Notes: generated from the letters alone by a model not told the origin. Positions 8,989-18,038 are shown, counted from the stretch's first letter. The stretch: 64,000 nt of DNA from Zhouia amylolytica (GCF_900116365.1 NZ_FPAG01000002.1:299341-363340); one strand, 5' to 3'. Made by a program: numbers and translations.

Positions 8989-9642
8989 TTAGTTCTTTAT
9001 GATATAATATCCTTCATCCTCATATTTAGCCTCGTTAAAGGTAAATAACGATTTTGAAAGAGGCTGGTTCGTTTTAAAAGAATTAACAGTTATCGTTGTT
9101 TCCGTTCCGTTTTTACCAGTCTCAATAAGGTTGTAGATGTGCTTAGTCTGTGCGTCTATACCTAAAAGGATTGTTTGTGTTTCCGAGTTTGAATCAATAG
9201 GGGTAAGTTTTACGTATTGAATTTGTCTTCCCTTCACATTTTTTGCAGCATCCCAGGCATAGCGATAGCCATCTCTGTAAAAAGTAAGCATCTTCGAAGG
9301 AGTAATGGTTCCTTCTTCTTCAGCATCCTTACTTTCGATAACTACCTCTTCATTTTCAGGAATAACGGTATAAATCTTTTGTCCATCGAACATTTTTGTT
9401 GCTCCCAGGTAATTAAAAAGATATTTATCACCCGCGATGGTTACATTGCCACGAGTTTCCTGGTGTATACTTTCCTTTTTATTTTCGAGTACGTATTTAA
9501 AGTCCACGTATATATTATCGTAACTTTTCACCTTATTGTATACTTCATCCAAAAGCGATTTAGCTTTACCACTGTTCTGAGCAAACCCTGTTAATGTAAA
9601 CATTACTATCGATACAAAAAGTGCAATTTTCTTCATTGTCAT
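8989..9642 (-). CDS. lolA: LolA-like outer membrane lipoprotein carrier protein
   Basis: A 217-residue periplasmic protein with signal peptide MKKIALFVSIVMFTLTGFAQ. The mature part shows the LolA/LolB-like pattern: an N-terminal amphipathic helix (AKSLLDEVYNKVKSY) and strands with FKYVLEN, GNVTIAGDKYLFNYLGATKMFDGQKIYTVIPENEEV. It would ferry lipoproteins across the periplasm. The ATG at 9642 directly follows the ftsK stop codon; a second ATG two codons later (9636) gives the more usual MKK start. The tight junction indicates co-transcription with ftsK. Confidence 0.85.
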   Translation of the reverse strand: MTMKKIALFVSIVMFTLTGFAQNSGKAKSLLDEVYNKVKSYDNIYVDFKYVLENKKESIHQETRGNVTIAGDKYLFNYLGATKMFDGQKIYTVIPENEEVVIESKDAEEEGTITPSKMLTFYRDGYRYAWDAAKNVKGRQIQYVKLTPIDSNSETQTILLGIDAQTKHIYNLIETGKNGTETTITVNSFKTNQPLSKSLFTFNEAKYEDEGYYIIKN

Positions 9643-12084
9643 TTAATTATTATTTTGTTCGTTTTCTAATAATTCTTGCAAAGATACAATATCTGGCACT
9701 AATACCTGACGAGCTTTGCTTCCTTCGAACGGACCAACGATACCGGCAGCTTCCAATTGATCGATAATTCTACCGGCGCGATTATAGCCTAGTTTTAGTT
9801 TACGCTGTAGCAAAGAAGCAGAACCCTGCTGTGCAGTTACAATTACTTCGGCCGCCTCATTAAATAGTTTGTCGCGATCAGAGATATCTACATCAATCCC
9901 CGTGCCAGAATCTTCCCCAACATACTCAGGAAGTAAAAGGGCTTCAGGGTAAGCACGTTGCGATCCGATATAATCTGTTATTTTTTCTACTTCAGGCGTG
10001 TCGACGAAGGCACATTGTAAACGAACGATATCATTCCCCTGGGTGTAAAGCATGTCTCCACGACCGATTAATTGATCGGCCCCAGGTGAATCTAAAATGG
10101 TTCTTGAGTCTATTTTCGAAGTTACTCTAAAGGCCACCCTCGCAGGGAAGTTAGCTTTAATTATACCGGTAATAACATTTACTGACGGACGTTGGGTTGC
10201 AATAATCAGGTGAATACCGATAGCCCTTGCTAACTGTGCAAGTCGCGCAATAGGAGTTTCAACCTCTTTTCCCGCGGTCATAATTAAATCAGCAAATTCA
10301 TCTACCACCAAAACGATATAAGGCAAGAATTTATGTCCATCATTAGGGTTGAGTTTTCGAGCCTTGAATTTGGCGTTGTATTCTTTAATGTTACGAACCA
10401 TGGCATTTTTCAAGAGCTCGTAACGGTTATCCATTTCAATACACAGAGAGTTTAGTGTATTTATAACCTTGGTATTGTCGGTGATAATGGCATCTTCACT
10501 ATCCGGTAGTTTGGCCAGAAAATGTCTTTCGATCTTATTGAATAAGGTAAGTTCTACTTTCTTAGGATCTACCAGTACGAATTTAATTTCGGCAGGGTGT
10601 TTTTTGTATAGGAGGGAGGTTAGGATGGCATTCAAACCAACCGATTTACCTTGTCCTGTAGCACCAGCCATCAGTAAGTGAGGCATTTTAGCCAGATCGA
10701 CCACGAAAGTTTCGTTACTCACATTTTTACCAAATGCAATCGGAAGTTCCATTTCTGCCTTTTGGTATCTGGAGGAAGCGATCACCGAACGCATTGATAC
10801 AATAGATGGATTCTTATTCGGTACTTCGATCCCTATGGTTCCTTTACCCGGGATAGGAGCAATAATACGAATTCCTAAAGCTGCTAAAGACAATGCAATA
10901 TCGTCTTCGAGGTTTTTGATTTTAGAGATTCGCACTCCGGCCGAAGGTACAATTTCATATAAAGTAACCGTAGGCCCGATAGTAGCCTTTATCTGCGAAA
11001 TCTCAATTTTATAATCCTTTAGGGTGCGTACAATCGTATTTTTATTTTCTTCCAGTTCTTCCTGGTTGATGGTAATACCGGTATTACCCCCATAATCTTT
11101 CAGGAGTTCCAGCGTCGGAAATTTGTAATGACTTAGATCCAGTTTAGGATCAAACTCACCAAAATCTTTTACCAGCCTGTCAGAAAGAATATCAGTTTCT
11201 TCTTTTTCTTCTTCTACTTTTTCTACCTGTATTTGAATCTCATCGCTTGACGCTGTCGCCGGTTCAGGTTTAGCGGTAGCAACAGGAGCATCGTCTTTAG
11301 CAAGTTTAACCTCAAAAGAGTTTTCGATGTCTACATCCGAAATTTCAGAGGCTTTGGTATCATTCACAATGGAAGTGGTGCCAGCAATTTCGTTGTCTTC
11401 ATCAGTATCTGCCGGTTCCGTATCTGTATTTTCACCAACATCCTCGTTATTGGACGATGGTTTTTTACTGGCCAATTCCGAGGCAAGGTCCTTTTTGGCA
11501 GACTTAAAGAAATTGAGCACTTTTTCCGGCGTTGCTCCCCAGCGTGTTACTGCGTAAATTACAAAGGTGAAGGTCAGTAGGAGAACAATACCTAACTTAC
11601 CGATATATGACTGTAAGAAGTCATTGAGTTCATATCCGATGACACCACCTAATAAGGGTTCCTGTTGGGCAAAGAATCCAAGAAGGATAGAGAACCATAA
11701 AATGATTAAGATGCCCCAGAACCATCGGTTGTATAGTTTTTTCTTCTCTAGGTTTAAAAAATAGAAGCCGCCTGTAATAAACATGAGTACAGGGATTACA
11801 ATGGCAGTAATACCAAAACCTTTATAGATGAAAAGGTGACTGATAGAAGCGCCAAATTTGCTCAGCCAGTTTTTGGCTTCGGCATTCCTGTTACTAAACT
11901 CAGAGAGTATGCTTTGATCTTGCTGCCATGTAAAAAAATAAGAAACAAAAGCCATGAGGAAGGCTATACTCAACAGCATGAGAAGGCTACCAAAAATAAT
12001 TTTTTGCTTATTAGAGAATGTAAATTTGGGAAGCGTAGTAGTAGTAGCTTTTTTAGTCTTTGGTTTCGATTTTTTTCTAGCCAT
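9643..12084 (-). CDS. ftsK: FtsK/SpoIIIE family DNA translocase
   Basis: A cell-division DNA translocase of 813 residues that pumps chromosome dimers through the septum toward XerCD/dif. Four N-terminal membrane segments (about residues 25-200) are followed by an acidic linker (about 210-290) and the motor domain. The Walker A motif GATGQGKS is near residue 473; the Walker B-type VLVVDEFADL and the arginine-rich RLAQLARAIGIHLIIATQRPS follow. The winged-helix gamma domain ends the protein (ASLLQRKLKLGYNRAGRIIDQLE). Reading could begin at a TTG six bases upstream, but the ATG at 12084 gives the normal MARKKS start. Confidence 0.95.
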   Translation of the reverse strand: MARKKSKPKTKKATTTTLPKFTFSNKQKIIFGSLLMLLSIAFLMAFVSYFFTWQQDQSILSEFSNRNAEAKNWLSKFGASISHLFIYKGFGITAIVIPVLMFITGGFYFLNLEKKKLYNRWFWGILIILWFSILLGFFAQQEPLLGGVIGYELNDFLQSYIGKLGIVLLLTFTFVIYAVTRWGATPEKVLNFFKSAKKDLASELASKKPSSNNEDVGENTDTEPADTDEDNEIAGTTSIVNDTKASEISDVDIENSFEVKLAKDDAPVATAKPEPATASSDEIQIQVEKVEEEKEETDILSDRLVKDFGEFDPKLDLSHYKFPTLELLKDYGGNTGITINQEELEENKNTIVRTLKDYKIEISQIKATIGPTVTLYEIVPSAGVRISKIKNLEDDIALSLAALGIRIIAPIPGKGTIGIEVPNKNPSIVSMRSVIASSRYQKAEMELPIAFGKNVSNETFVVDLAKMPHLLMAGATGQGKSVGLNAILTSLLYKKHPAEIKFVLVDPKKVELTLFNKIERHFLAKLPDSEDAIITDNTKVINTLNSLCIEMDNRYELLKNAMVRNIKEYNAKFKARKLNPNDGHKFLPYIVLVVDEFADLIMTAGKEVETPIARLAQLARAIGIHLIIATQRPSVNVITGIIKANFPARVAFRVTSKIDSRTILDSPGADQLIGRGDMLYTQGNDIVRLQCAFVDTPEVEKITDYIGSQRAYPEALLLPEYVGEDSGTGIDVDISDRDKLFNEAAEVIVTAQQGSASLLQRKLKLGYNRAGRIIDQLEAAGIVGPFEGSKARQVLVPDIVSLQELLENEQNNN

Positions 12085-12104
12085 TAGCAAAGTTAGGTTT
12101 GTAA

Positions 12105-12136
12105 CAAAAATACAAATTACAAACGTATAGAATCAA
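12105..12136 (-). promoter_or_regulatory. Candidate promoter of ftsK operon
   Basis: On the minus strand TATTTTTG (12112 to 12105) matches TAnnTTTG, and a TTG (12136 to 12134) lies 21 bases upstream as a -33 element. A second -7-like TACGTTTG is at 12127-12120. Transcription would start about 14 nt before the ftsK ATG. Confidence 0.45.
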
Positions 12137-12145
12137 TTTATATTT

Positions 12146-12505
12146 TTAAAATATTTTAGGGAGGTAGATGATCAGTCCTACAACAATAGCGGCAATGGCA
12201 GTCATGAAAACCGCTCCGGCAGCTATGTCTTTTATAAAACCGATTTTTTTATGGTGCTCAGGATGTACAAAATCAGCCATTTTCTCAATCGACGTATTCA
12301 CTCCTTCTACACCCATGATAAGACCAATGGTTAAAATTTGAATGGCCCATTCAGAGGCTGAAATTTCAAAAAAGAATCCGGCTATAGTTACGATAATGGC
12401 AATGCCTGTTTGTATTTGAATACTGGATTCGGTTTTAACTAAAAGATACGCCCCGCGAAAGGCGTATCCAATACTTTTTATCCGATCTTTTATAAAGTGA
12501 TTCAT
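12146..12505 (-). CDS. dgkA: Diacylglycerol kinase family protein (DgkA/undecaprenol kinase type)
   Basis: A 119-residue membrane protein with three hydrophobic helices. It carries the DgkA signature with the conserved Glu and Asn/Glu pairs: EGVNTSIEKMADFVHPEHH followed by KDIAAGAVFMTAIAA. These small kinases phosphorylate diacylglycerol or undecaprenol and recycle envelope lipids. The start overlaps the end of the thiol peroxidase gene by four bases (ATGA type), so the two are translationally coupled. It is separated from ftsK by about 60 bp containing the ftsK promoter candidate. Confidence 0.9.
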   Translation of the reverse strand: MNHFIKDRIKSIGYAFRGAYLLVKTESSIQIQTGIAIIVTIAGFFFEISASEWAIQILTIGLIMGVEGVNTSIEKMADFVHPEHHKKIGFIKDIAAGAVFMTAIAAIVVGLIIYLPKIF

Positions 12506-13014
12506 GAATTCTTTAAAGCTTCAATCGCACTGTCATAGTCAGGTTCTTCAGTAACTTCCTGAACTTGTTCGGTATACGTCACTTTACCATTTTCATCGAT
12601 AATAACAATAGCCCTGGCCAATAGTCCTTTAATAATGCCATCCGTATAGGTCAGCTTGTAGTTTTGCCCGAATCCATTTCTGAAATCAGAAAGGGTAATC
12701 ACATTGTTCAAACCTTCAGCGGCACAAAATCGAGACATCGCAAATGGGAGGTCTTTGGAGATGCATAGCACTTTTGTGTTGTCTGATTCACTTGCTATTT
12801 TATTAAATCGGTGCATGGAAGCCGCGCAAGTGCCTGTGTCAAGACTGTGGAAAATGTTTAAGACCACTTTAGAGCCTTTATAAGTATCCAGGGTTACTTC
12901 CTCAAGATCTCCGTTAACCAGGCTGAAGTTCGGAGCTGTTTCTCCTTTTTTCGGCAATTCACCTTCTGTATGTATAGGCGAACCTTTAAAGTATACTGAT
13001 GCCATAATTTTCAT
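12502..13014 (-). CDS. tpx: Thiol peroxidase, atypical 2-Cys peroxiredoxin
   Basis: A 170-residue Tpx protein that reduces alkyl hydroperoxides using thioredoxin. The family start ASVYFKGSPIHTEGELP is clear. The peroxidatic Cys lies in SLDTGTCAASMHRFN and the resolving Cys in FAMSRFCAAEGL, at the expected spacing. ATG codons at 13014 and 13005 are both possible; the second gives the usual MASVYFKG start. It overlaps dgkA by four bases. A strong terminator at 13075-13106 separates it from the peroxiredoxin operon upstream. Confidence 0.95.
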   Translation of the reverse strand: MKIMASVYFKGSPIHTEGELPKKGETAPNFSLVNGDLEEVTLDTYKGSKVVLNIFHSLDTGTCAASMHRFNKIASESDNTKVLCISKDLPFAMSRFCAAEGLNNVITLSDFRNGFGQNYKLTYTDGIIKGLLARAIVIIDENGKVTYTEQVQEVTEEPDYDSAIEALKNS

Positions 13015-13074
13015 TTTTTTTAATTCCCTTTAAAGGTAGAAATTAATACGAAGGAAATAAATTTTATGGAAAGA

Positions 13075-13106
13075 AAAATCCCCGAATGTTTCCATTCGGG
13101 GATTTT
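13075..13106 (-). terminator. Terminator of the peroxiredoxin-thioredoxin operon
   Basis: Perfect 14-bp stem: AAAATCCCCGAATG (13075-13088) and CATTCGGGGATTTT (13093-13106), loop of four. A/T runs flank both sides. It sits 23 bp past the stop of the last gene on the minus strand. Confidence 0.9.
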
Positions 13107-13128
13107 CTTTTTCTATAGCATTTTTCCC

Positions 13129-13386
13129 TTATTTGTCTATCGACCCAAGTACACGTTCCATAAAAGTATTAAGAGCTTCTTTTTGTGACATACCATCTTT
13201 CTTCATTCTATCTACTTCGATGGCTCCGTACATGTTTGAGATAAGTTCGCCAATTACGTCGAGCTCCTCATCTTTTAAAGAAGATACTTCAGTGATCGAC
13301 TCTAACGTTTCAATTGCTTCGATGACAAAATCTTCGTCGTTTTCCTCAATAAAATTAGTGAGGTGTTTAATTATTGGCAGCTTCAT
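13129..13386 (-). CDS. Small conserved acidic protein (DUF6952-like)
   Basis: An 85-residue, acidic, mostly helical cytoplasmic protein without cysteines. It resembles the DUF6952 family, which I recall occurring next to thioredoxin and peroxiredoxin genes in Flavobacteria; that assignment is from memory. Function unknown. Its start overlaps the end of the thioredoxin gene by 20 bases, so it is co-translated as the third gene of a peroxiredoxin-thioredoxin operon. This hints at an accessory role in peroxide defence. Confidence 0.75.
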   Translation of the reverse strand: MKLPIIKHLTNFIEENDEDFVIEAIETLESITEVSSLKDEELDVIGELISNMYGAIEVDRMKKDGMSQKEALNTFMERVLGSIDK

Positions 13387-13681
13387 CTACAAAGGCTTTT
13401 AATACGTCTGTTTTATTTGTTTGTACCTGGTTTACCAATTCACCACCTTTAAAAGCAGCAAACGTTGGTAAGTTGTCAACTTTAGCCAGTTTTCTGGACT
13501 CCGGAAACTTCTCCGCATCAACGATAACAAATGCAGCATTTTCGTGCTCCTGTGAAAACTTTTTAAATTTGGGCTTCATAATACGGCAGTTACCGCACCA
13601 CCCGGCAGAGAACTGCACTAATACGTTATCGTTTTCAGCTACTATATCCTGCAAGTTGTCTTGCGATAATTCCTGTATCAT
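13367..13681 (-). CDS. Thioredoxin-family protein
   Basis: A 104-residue single-domain thioredoxin. The active site is WCGNC (SAGWCGNCRIMKP, around residues 27-31) rather than the canonical WCGPC, and the cis-Pro loop is present (VDNLPTFAAFKGGE). No signal peptide, so it is cytoplasmic. It is 15 bp downstream of the peroxiredoxin gene on the same strand and likely serves as its reductant. The Pro-to-Asn change inside the CxxC would be expected to shift the redox potential. Confidence 0.92.
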   Translation of the reverse strand: MIQELSQDNLQDIVAENDNVLVQFSAGWCGNCRIMKPKFKKFSQEHENAAFVIVDAEKFPESRKLAKVDNLPTFAAFKGGELVNQVQTNKTDVLKAFVDEAANN

Positions 13682-13696
13682 GATCTTTTTCTTTTT

Positions 13697-14335
13697 TTAG
13701 TTTAAACTTAGGTAATCAGCAACACCTTTTCTGTCCGCAGTCATAGCAGTTTTACCTTCTTCCCAGTTTGCAGGACATACTTCACCGTTTTTCTGAACGT
13801 GAGCGTAAGCGTCAATTAATCTTAGGTATTCGTTTACGTTTCTACCTAATGGCATATGGTTGATGCTTTCGTGGAATACAGTTCCTTCCTCGTCAATAAG
13901 GTAAGTAGCTCTGTAAGTTACGTTGTCACCTTCGTAAAGGTAAGTGTTTGTTTCCTCGTCAAAAGTCTCATTGGTAAGATCTAAAATACCAAGTACGTTG
14001 GCAAGGTTACGGTTACTGTCAGCTAATAGTGGGTAAGTAACACCTTCGATACCACCATTGTCTTTTTCTGTGTTTAACCATGCAAAGTGAACTTCTGCAG
14101 TATCACAAGAAGCACCGATAACGATTGTATCTCTCTTTTCAAATTCGCTTAAAGCTTCCTGAAATGCATGTAACTCAGTAGGACAAACAAAAGTGAAGTC
14201 TTTTGGGTACCAGAAAAGCAATACTTTTTTGTTGTTCTTTTTTGCTTCTTCTAATACGTTTAGTTTAAAAGTGTCTCCCATTTCGTTCATAGCGTTAACA
14301 GCTATGTTTGGGAATTTTTTACCTACGAATGCCAT
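13697..14335 (-). CDS. Peroxiredoxin, AhpC/Prx1 type
   Basis: A 212-residue typical 2-Cys peroxiredoxin that reduces hydrogen peroxide and organic peroxides. The peroxidatic Cys is in FWYPKDFTFVCPTELHAF and the resolving Cys in GEVCPANWEEGK near the C terminus. It starts a three-gene operon with thioredoxin and a small acidic protein. A -7 promoter match TAATTTTG is at 14380-14373 on the minus strand, giving a leader of about 30 nt. Confidence 0.95.
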   Translation of the reverse strand: MAFVGKKFPNIAVNAMNEMGDTFKLNVLEEAKKNNKKVLLFWYPKDFTFVCPTELHAFQEALSEFEKRDTIVIGASCDTAEVHFAWLNTEKDNGGIEGVTYPLLADSNRNLANVLGILDLTNETFDEETNTYLYEGDNVTYRATYLIDEEGTVFHESINHMPLGRNVNEYLRLIDAYAHVQKNGEVCPANWEEGKTAMTADRKGVADYLSLN

Positions 14336-14372
14336 ATTCTTTTGTTGTTTTTATGGGTTAATAATTCGAGGG

Positions 14373-14380
14373 CAAAATTA
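14373..14380 (-). promoter_or_regulatory. -7 promoter element of the peroxiredoxin operon
   Basis: TAATTTTG on the minus strand fits TAnnTTTG, 38 bases ahead of the ATG at 14335. It abuts the terminator of the upstream nhaC gene. No convincing -33 TTG. Confidence 0.4.
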
Positions 14381-14409
14381 AAAAGGTTTTCGTTATTGAA
14401 AACCTTTTT
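14380..14409 (-). terminator. Terminator downstream of nhaC
   Basis: Arms AAAAAGGTTTTC (14380-14391) and GAAAACCTTTTT (14398-14409) form a 12-bp stem with a six-base loop, about 65 bp past the nhaC stop. Confidence 0.75.
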
Positions 14410-14474
14410 GAATTGTATTCGCTTATTTAATTATAAGTTTTGTATATGGAGTCTGAAAATCAGATAGTTTACAG

Positions 14475-15986
14475 TTATGAAAGCACATCTTCGAGTTTAG
14501 CCTCTTTTTGTCCAGCCAGCCTTCTTATTTTAATATTCAAAGCCGCATAGAGTAAGGTCATAAACGGACTCAGGTAGTTGAAGAAGGCATAACCTGCAAA
14601 GGCGAAGGTGTCAACCCCTAAAACTTTACTATGGTAGGCTCCGCAAGTATTCCAGGGTATTAATACTGACGTTACGGTTCCTGAATCTTCAAGCGTTCTA
14701 CTTAAGTTTTCAGGCGCCAGTCCTTTGTCTTTATAGGCCTGTGCAAACATTTTACCAGGTACTACAATAGCCAGATACTGATCAGAGGCAGTGGCATTTA
14801 GAGCAAGACAAGAGGTTACTGTACTTGCAAACAATCCAAAAGTGGTATGAAATAATTTCAATAATGCCTCTGTTATTTTGCTTAGTGCTCCAATTGCTTC
14901 CATGACACCACCAAAAACCATGGCACATATAATAAGCCAGATGGTGCCCAGCATACCATACATTCCACCTGCCGAGAACAAATCGTTCAGATCTGCATTG
15001 GTAGTTTCGATAGCGGTATCTACCGTCATGGAATTCATGATCCCAACATAAGCACTTCTAAAGTTTAACTGATCACCACCTCCAATTGTAGCCACTACGT
15101 CCGGTTGGAAAATGATAGCAAAAAGGCCTCCTAACAAAGTACCAATGAGTAAGGCTATCAGTGGTTGCGTTTTTCTTATAATCATAAAGATGACCAGTAC
15201 GGGTACCAGAAATAGCCATGGGGTTATATAAAAAGATTCTTCTATAGAACTTAGTATCCCTGCCGTGTCCGGTGCACCCGATGTATCAATGGTGAATCCA
15301 AGTATAATGAATATGATAATTGTAACGGTAATGGTGGGAACAGTGGTAAGTGACATATAACGGATGTGGGTAAATAAGTCCGTTCCGGCCATAGCAGGTG
15401 CCAGGTTAGTCGTATCACTTAAAGGCGACATCTTATCCCCGAAATAAGCACCCGATAGTACAGCACCGGCAGTCATACCTAAAGAGATTCCCAAAGCATC
15501 TCCAATTCCGATCAGTGCAATACCCACGGTAGCAGAGGTGGTCCAGCTGCTTCCTGTTGCGATCGAAATGATCGCACAAATGATTACGCAGGCTGCAAGG
15601 AAAATAGTCGGATTTAATATCTGAAGGCCGTAATAGATCATCGATGGAATAATACCGCTGATAAGCCAGGTTCCGGAAAGGGCTCCAACAAAGAGTAAAA
15701 TGAGGATGGCTCCGGTGGTAGACTTCACATTTTGCGCCACCTCTTCGATCATGGTGTCATAAGGAACCTTATTAAAGAACCCCACAATGGCAGCCACAGC
15801 ACCTCCCATCAATAAAATAAATTGGTTCGAACCACTCAATGCATCGTCTCCATAGACAAAAACATTATAGGCCAGCATTCCGATAAGTGCAAAGACAGGA
15901 ATTAACGCTTCCCATATATTTAATTCCTTATTCGTGATAACTTCCTCGTCTTGAGGTTTTTGGGGTTTTATGTCTTTGCTTTCCAT
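14475..15986 (-). CDS. nhaC: NhaC-family Na+/H+ antiporter
   Basis: A 503-residue polytopic membrane protein with 11-12 hydrophobic segments and the NhaC family pattern. Landmarks are GSSWTTSATVGIALIGIG, GAYFGDKMSPLSDTTNLAPA and, toward the C terminus, SCLALNATASDQYLAIVVPGKMF and EDSGTVTSVLIPWNTCGAY. The polar residues within membrane segments (DKMSPLSDTT, TASDQY) are typical of the ion pathway. The first 25 residues are hydrophilic and cytosolic. It is likely monocistronic: its own terminator is at 14380-14409 and the terminator of the PLP-enzyme gene lies just upstream. Sodium extrusion would suit a marine host, but that is inference. Confidence 0.9.
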   Translation of the reverse strand: MESKDIKPQKPQDEEVITNKELNIWEALIPVFALIGMLAYNVFVYGDDALSGSNQFILLMGGAVAAIVGFFNKVPYDTMIEEVAQNVKSTTGAILILLFVGALSGTWLISGIIPSMIYYGLQILNPTIFLAACVIICAIISIATGSSWTTSATVGIALIGIGDALGISLGMTAGAVLSGAYFGDKMSPLSDTTNLAPAMAGTDLFTHIRYMSLTTVPTITVTIIIFIILGFTIDTSGAPDTAGILSSIEESFYITPWLFLVPVLVIFMIIRKTQPLIALLIGTLLGGLFAIIFQPDVVATIGGGDQLNFRSAYVGIMNSMTVDTAIETTNADLNDLFSAGGMYGMLGTIWLIICAMVFGGVMEAIGALSKITEALLKLFHTTFGLFASTVTSCLALNATASDQYLAIVVPGKMFAQAYKDKGLAPENLSRTLEDSGTVTSVLIPWNTCGAYHSKVLGVDTFAFAGYAFFNYLSPFMTLLYAALNIKIRRLAGQKEAKLEDVLS

Positions 15987-16050
15987 GTATGTTTCGAAAT
16001 TATAAAGCCGTAATTATACAATAATATTTGATGTTCTGCAAATAGAAAAA

Positions 16051-16072
16051 AGCCTGAAGATTTCTTCAGGCT
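16051..16072 (-). terminator. Terminator of the PLP-enzyme gene
   Basis: AGCCTGAAGA (16051-16060) pairs with TCTTCAGGCT (16063-16072). On the minus strand it is followed by a T run (complement of the A run before 16051). It is 24 bp past the stop codon at 16096. Confidence 0.85.
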
Positions 16073-16095
16073 CTTGGTTTTTAGTGTGTGTTAAA

Positions 16096-17295
16096 CTAAA
16101 GAATATTCAACTCAATCATGCATTGTTTCATGAGTGAATATGTACGTTCTATATCGTTATCTAAGCCGATAGAAAATCTGATCAACCCATCGGTAAGTCC
16201 CATTTCTACTTGCTCTTCCTCTGGTATTTCAGAAGAAGTTGAAGTTCCGGGTGCACTGAACAAAGTCTTATAGAAACCTAAACTTACAGCAAGGTAGCCC
16301 AGGTTTCTGTCTTGCATAAGTTCCATGAGGTCATTAGCTTTTTCTAATGAGCCAACATCTATGGTGACCATTCCTCCATAGCCATATTCTTTGTTCACTT
16401 GTTTCTCCATGAGGGTATGCCCCGGATGAGAGCTCAAACCGGGATAGCTTACTTTTAAACCGTCTTGTTCGAATCGCTCTGCCAGGTAATGAGCATTTTC
16501 ACTATGCTTTTTGACACGAATGTGTAGCGTACGCATGTTTTTCAAAATAGAAGCTGCTCTGTAGCTGTCCATAGTACTTCCGAGTAACATACCTGCTCCG
16601 TCATTTACGTCTTTTAAGCTTAAACAGAATTCGGTAGTACCACAAACCACACCACCGACACAATCACTACTTCCGTTAATAAATTTTGTTAAGCTATGGA
16701 TTACTACATCTGCCCCAAGTTTTGCCGGAGAGATATTAAGCGGTGAAAAGGTATTGTCTACAACCAGTGGAATATTATGTTTTTTAGCAATTTCAGAAAG
16801 TCCTTGAATGTCTGCTACTTCCAAAAGCGGATTACTGATGGCTTCGCAGTACAAGACTTTTGTTTCCTGGGTAATAGCCGCCTCAACGGTGTCAAGTTTA
16901 GTGATATCAACAAAGGAGGTGTTAATGTTCAGCTTTGGCAGGAAGTTTTTCATAAAGGCATAAGTTCCCCCATATATAGTTCGACTGGTAACGATATGAT
17001 CACCTGTGCCGCATAGCTGCATGATCACGGCAGTAATAGCTCCCATACCACTGGCGGTAACATTGGCTGTTTCGGTACCTTCCATGGCCGCAAGAGCCTC
17101 ACCCAGGTATAGGTTAGAAGGCGAGGAGTGACGAGAATATAGGTAACAACCTTCCGTATTTCCTTCAAAGGTATCGAACATGGTTTTTGCCGATAGAAAG
17201 GTATAGGTGGAAGAATCGGAAATCGATGGATTGACCCCTCCGAATTCACCAAAATATTGTAAGTCTTGTATTTTATCTGCCGGTTTGAATTTCAT
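16096..17295 (-). CDS. Cys/Met-metabolism PLP-dependent enzyme (methionine gamma-lyase or cystathionine gamma-lyase type)
   Basis: A 399-residue member of the gamma family of PLP enzymes. YLYSRHSSPSNLYLGEALAAMEG and TASGMGAITAVIM form the cofactor pocket; VVDNTFSPLNISPAKLGADV holds the PLP-binding Asp; the Schiff-base Lys is in HSLTKFINGSSD near residue 203. PGTSTSSEIPEEE near the C terminus is the usual phosphate/substrate loop. Which C-S lyase or synthase reaction it performs cannot be decided from sequence. It is divergent from an Lrp-type regulator with 217 bp between them, which suggests amino-acid-responsive control of sulfur amino acid catabolism. Confidence 0.88.
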   Translation of the reverse strand: MKFKPADKIQDLQYFGEFGGVNPSISDSSTYTFLSAKTMFDTFEGNTEGCYLYSRHSSPSNLYLGEALAAMEGTETANVTASGMGAITAVIMQLCGTGDHIVTSRTIYGGTYAFMKNFLPKLNINTSFVDITKLDTVEAAITQETKVLYCEAISNPLLEVADIQGLSEIAKKHNIPLVVDNTFSPLNISPAKLGADVVIHSLTKFINGSSDCVGGVVCGTTEFCLSLKDVNDGAGMLLGSTMDSYRAASILKNMRTLHIRVKKHSENAHYLAERFEQDGLKVSYPGLSSHPGHTLMEKQVNKEYGYGGMVTIDVGSLEKANDLMELMQDRNLGYLAVSLGFYKTLFSAPGTSTSSEIPEEEQVEMGLTDGLIRFSIGLDNDIERTYSLMKQCMIELNIL

Positions 17296-17468
17296 ATGTG
17301 TGTGTTTAAAATGATCAATAATTAGGTCTTATAATGCGGAGGCCAATTATGATGAGCTAACGCATCTATTTTTCATCAAATTGAATTAAAATCGGTTAAA
17401 TAATCAATAGTATGTGTGTTATTTAGAAAATAAATCTTTAAATTATTAATATGGTAGATATATATTCA

Positions 17469-17476
17469 TATTTTTG
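17469..17476 (+). promoter_or_regulatory. -7 promoter element of the Lrp-type gene
   Basis: TATTTTTG matches TAnnTTTG, 36 bases before the ATG at 17513. No clear -33 TTG. Confidence 0.4.
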
Positions 17477-17512
17477 ATAAAAGTGTTTTGAAACGATTAA
17501 AATATTTCAGCT

Positions 17513-17968
17513 ATGTTGGATGCCACCGATAAAAAATTATTGAAGTTGCTGCAAACCGATGCTAAAAAAACAAACAAAGAGCTGTCTGTTAAGTTAGGAT
17601 TGTCGGTTACTGCGATCTATGAGCGGATACGTAAGCTGGAGCGTAACGGGGTGATAGATCGCTATGTGGCGCTGGTAGACAGAGCCAAGGTTCGCAAGGG
17701 GTTTTCCGTTTTTTGTCATATTAAGCTCATTCAGCATTCACGTGACTATATAAAAGTATTTGAAGCAAAGGTGGCAAAGCTTACCGAGGTGCTGGAGTGT
17801 TATCACGTAAGTGGTGATTATGACTATATACTGAAAATTGTTGTCGACGATATGGATGCCTATCGGGAGTTCATGATCAATAAATTAACCACGATAGAGT
17901 ACATTGGAAGTACCCACAGCATCTTCACGATTGGAGAGGTTAAGAATACGACCATTGTGGAGGTATAG
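17513..17968 (+). CDS. Lrp/AsnC family transcriptional regulator
   Basis: A 151-residue regulator with an N-terminal winged helix (LDATDKKLLKLLQTDAKKTNKELSVKLGLSVTAIYERIRKLE in shape, residues 2-45) and a C-terminal RAM/AsnC ligand domain (residues about 65-145, including YHVSGDYDYILKIVV). Proteins of this type bind amino acids and form octamers. It is transcribed away from the sulfur amino acid PLP enzyme, its most likely target, and probably controls itself as well. Confidence 0.92.
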   Translation: MLDATDKKLLKLLQTDAKKTNKELSVKLGLSVTAIYERIRKLERNGVIDRYVALVDRAKVRKGFSVFCHIKLIQHSRDYIKVFEAKVAKLTEVLECYHVSGDYDYILKIVVDDMDAYREFMINKLTTIEYIGSTHSIFTIGEVKNTTIVEV

Positions 17969-18038
17969 CCTAAAACTATGTTAAGGAATCGGGAGCTTGT
18001 TCATTAATAGCGTAACTTAAGAGTTTAAGTAAATCGTT

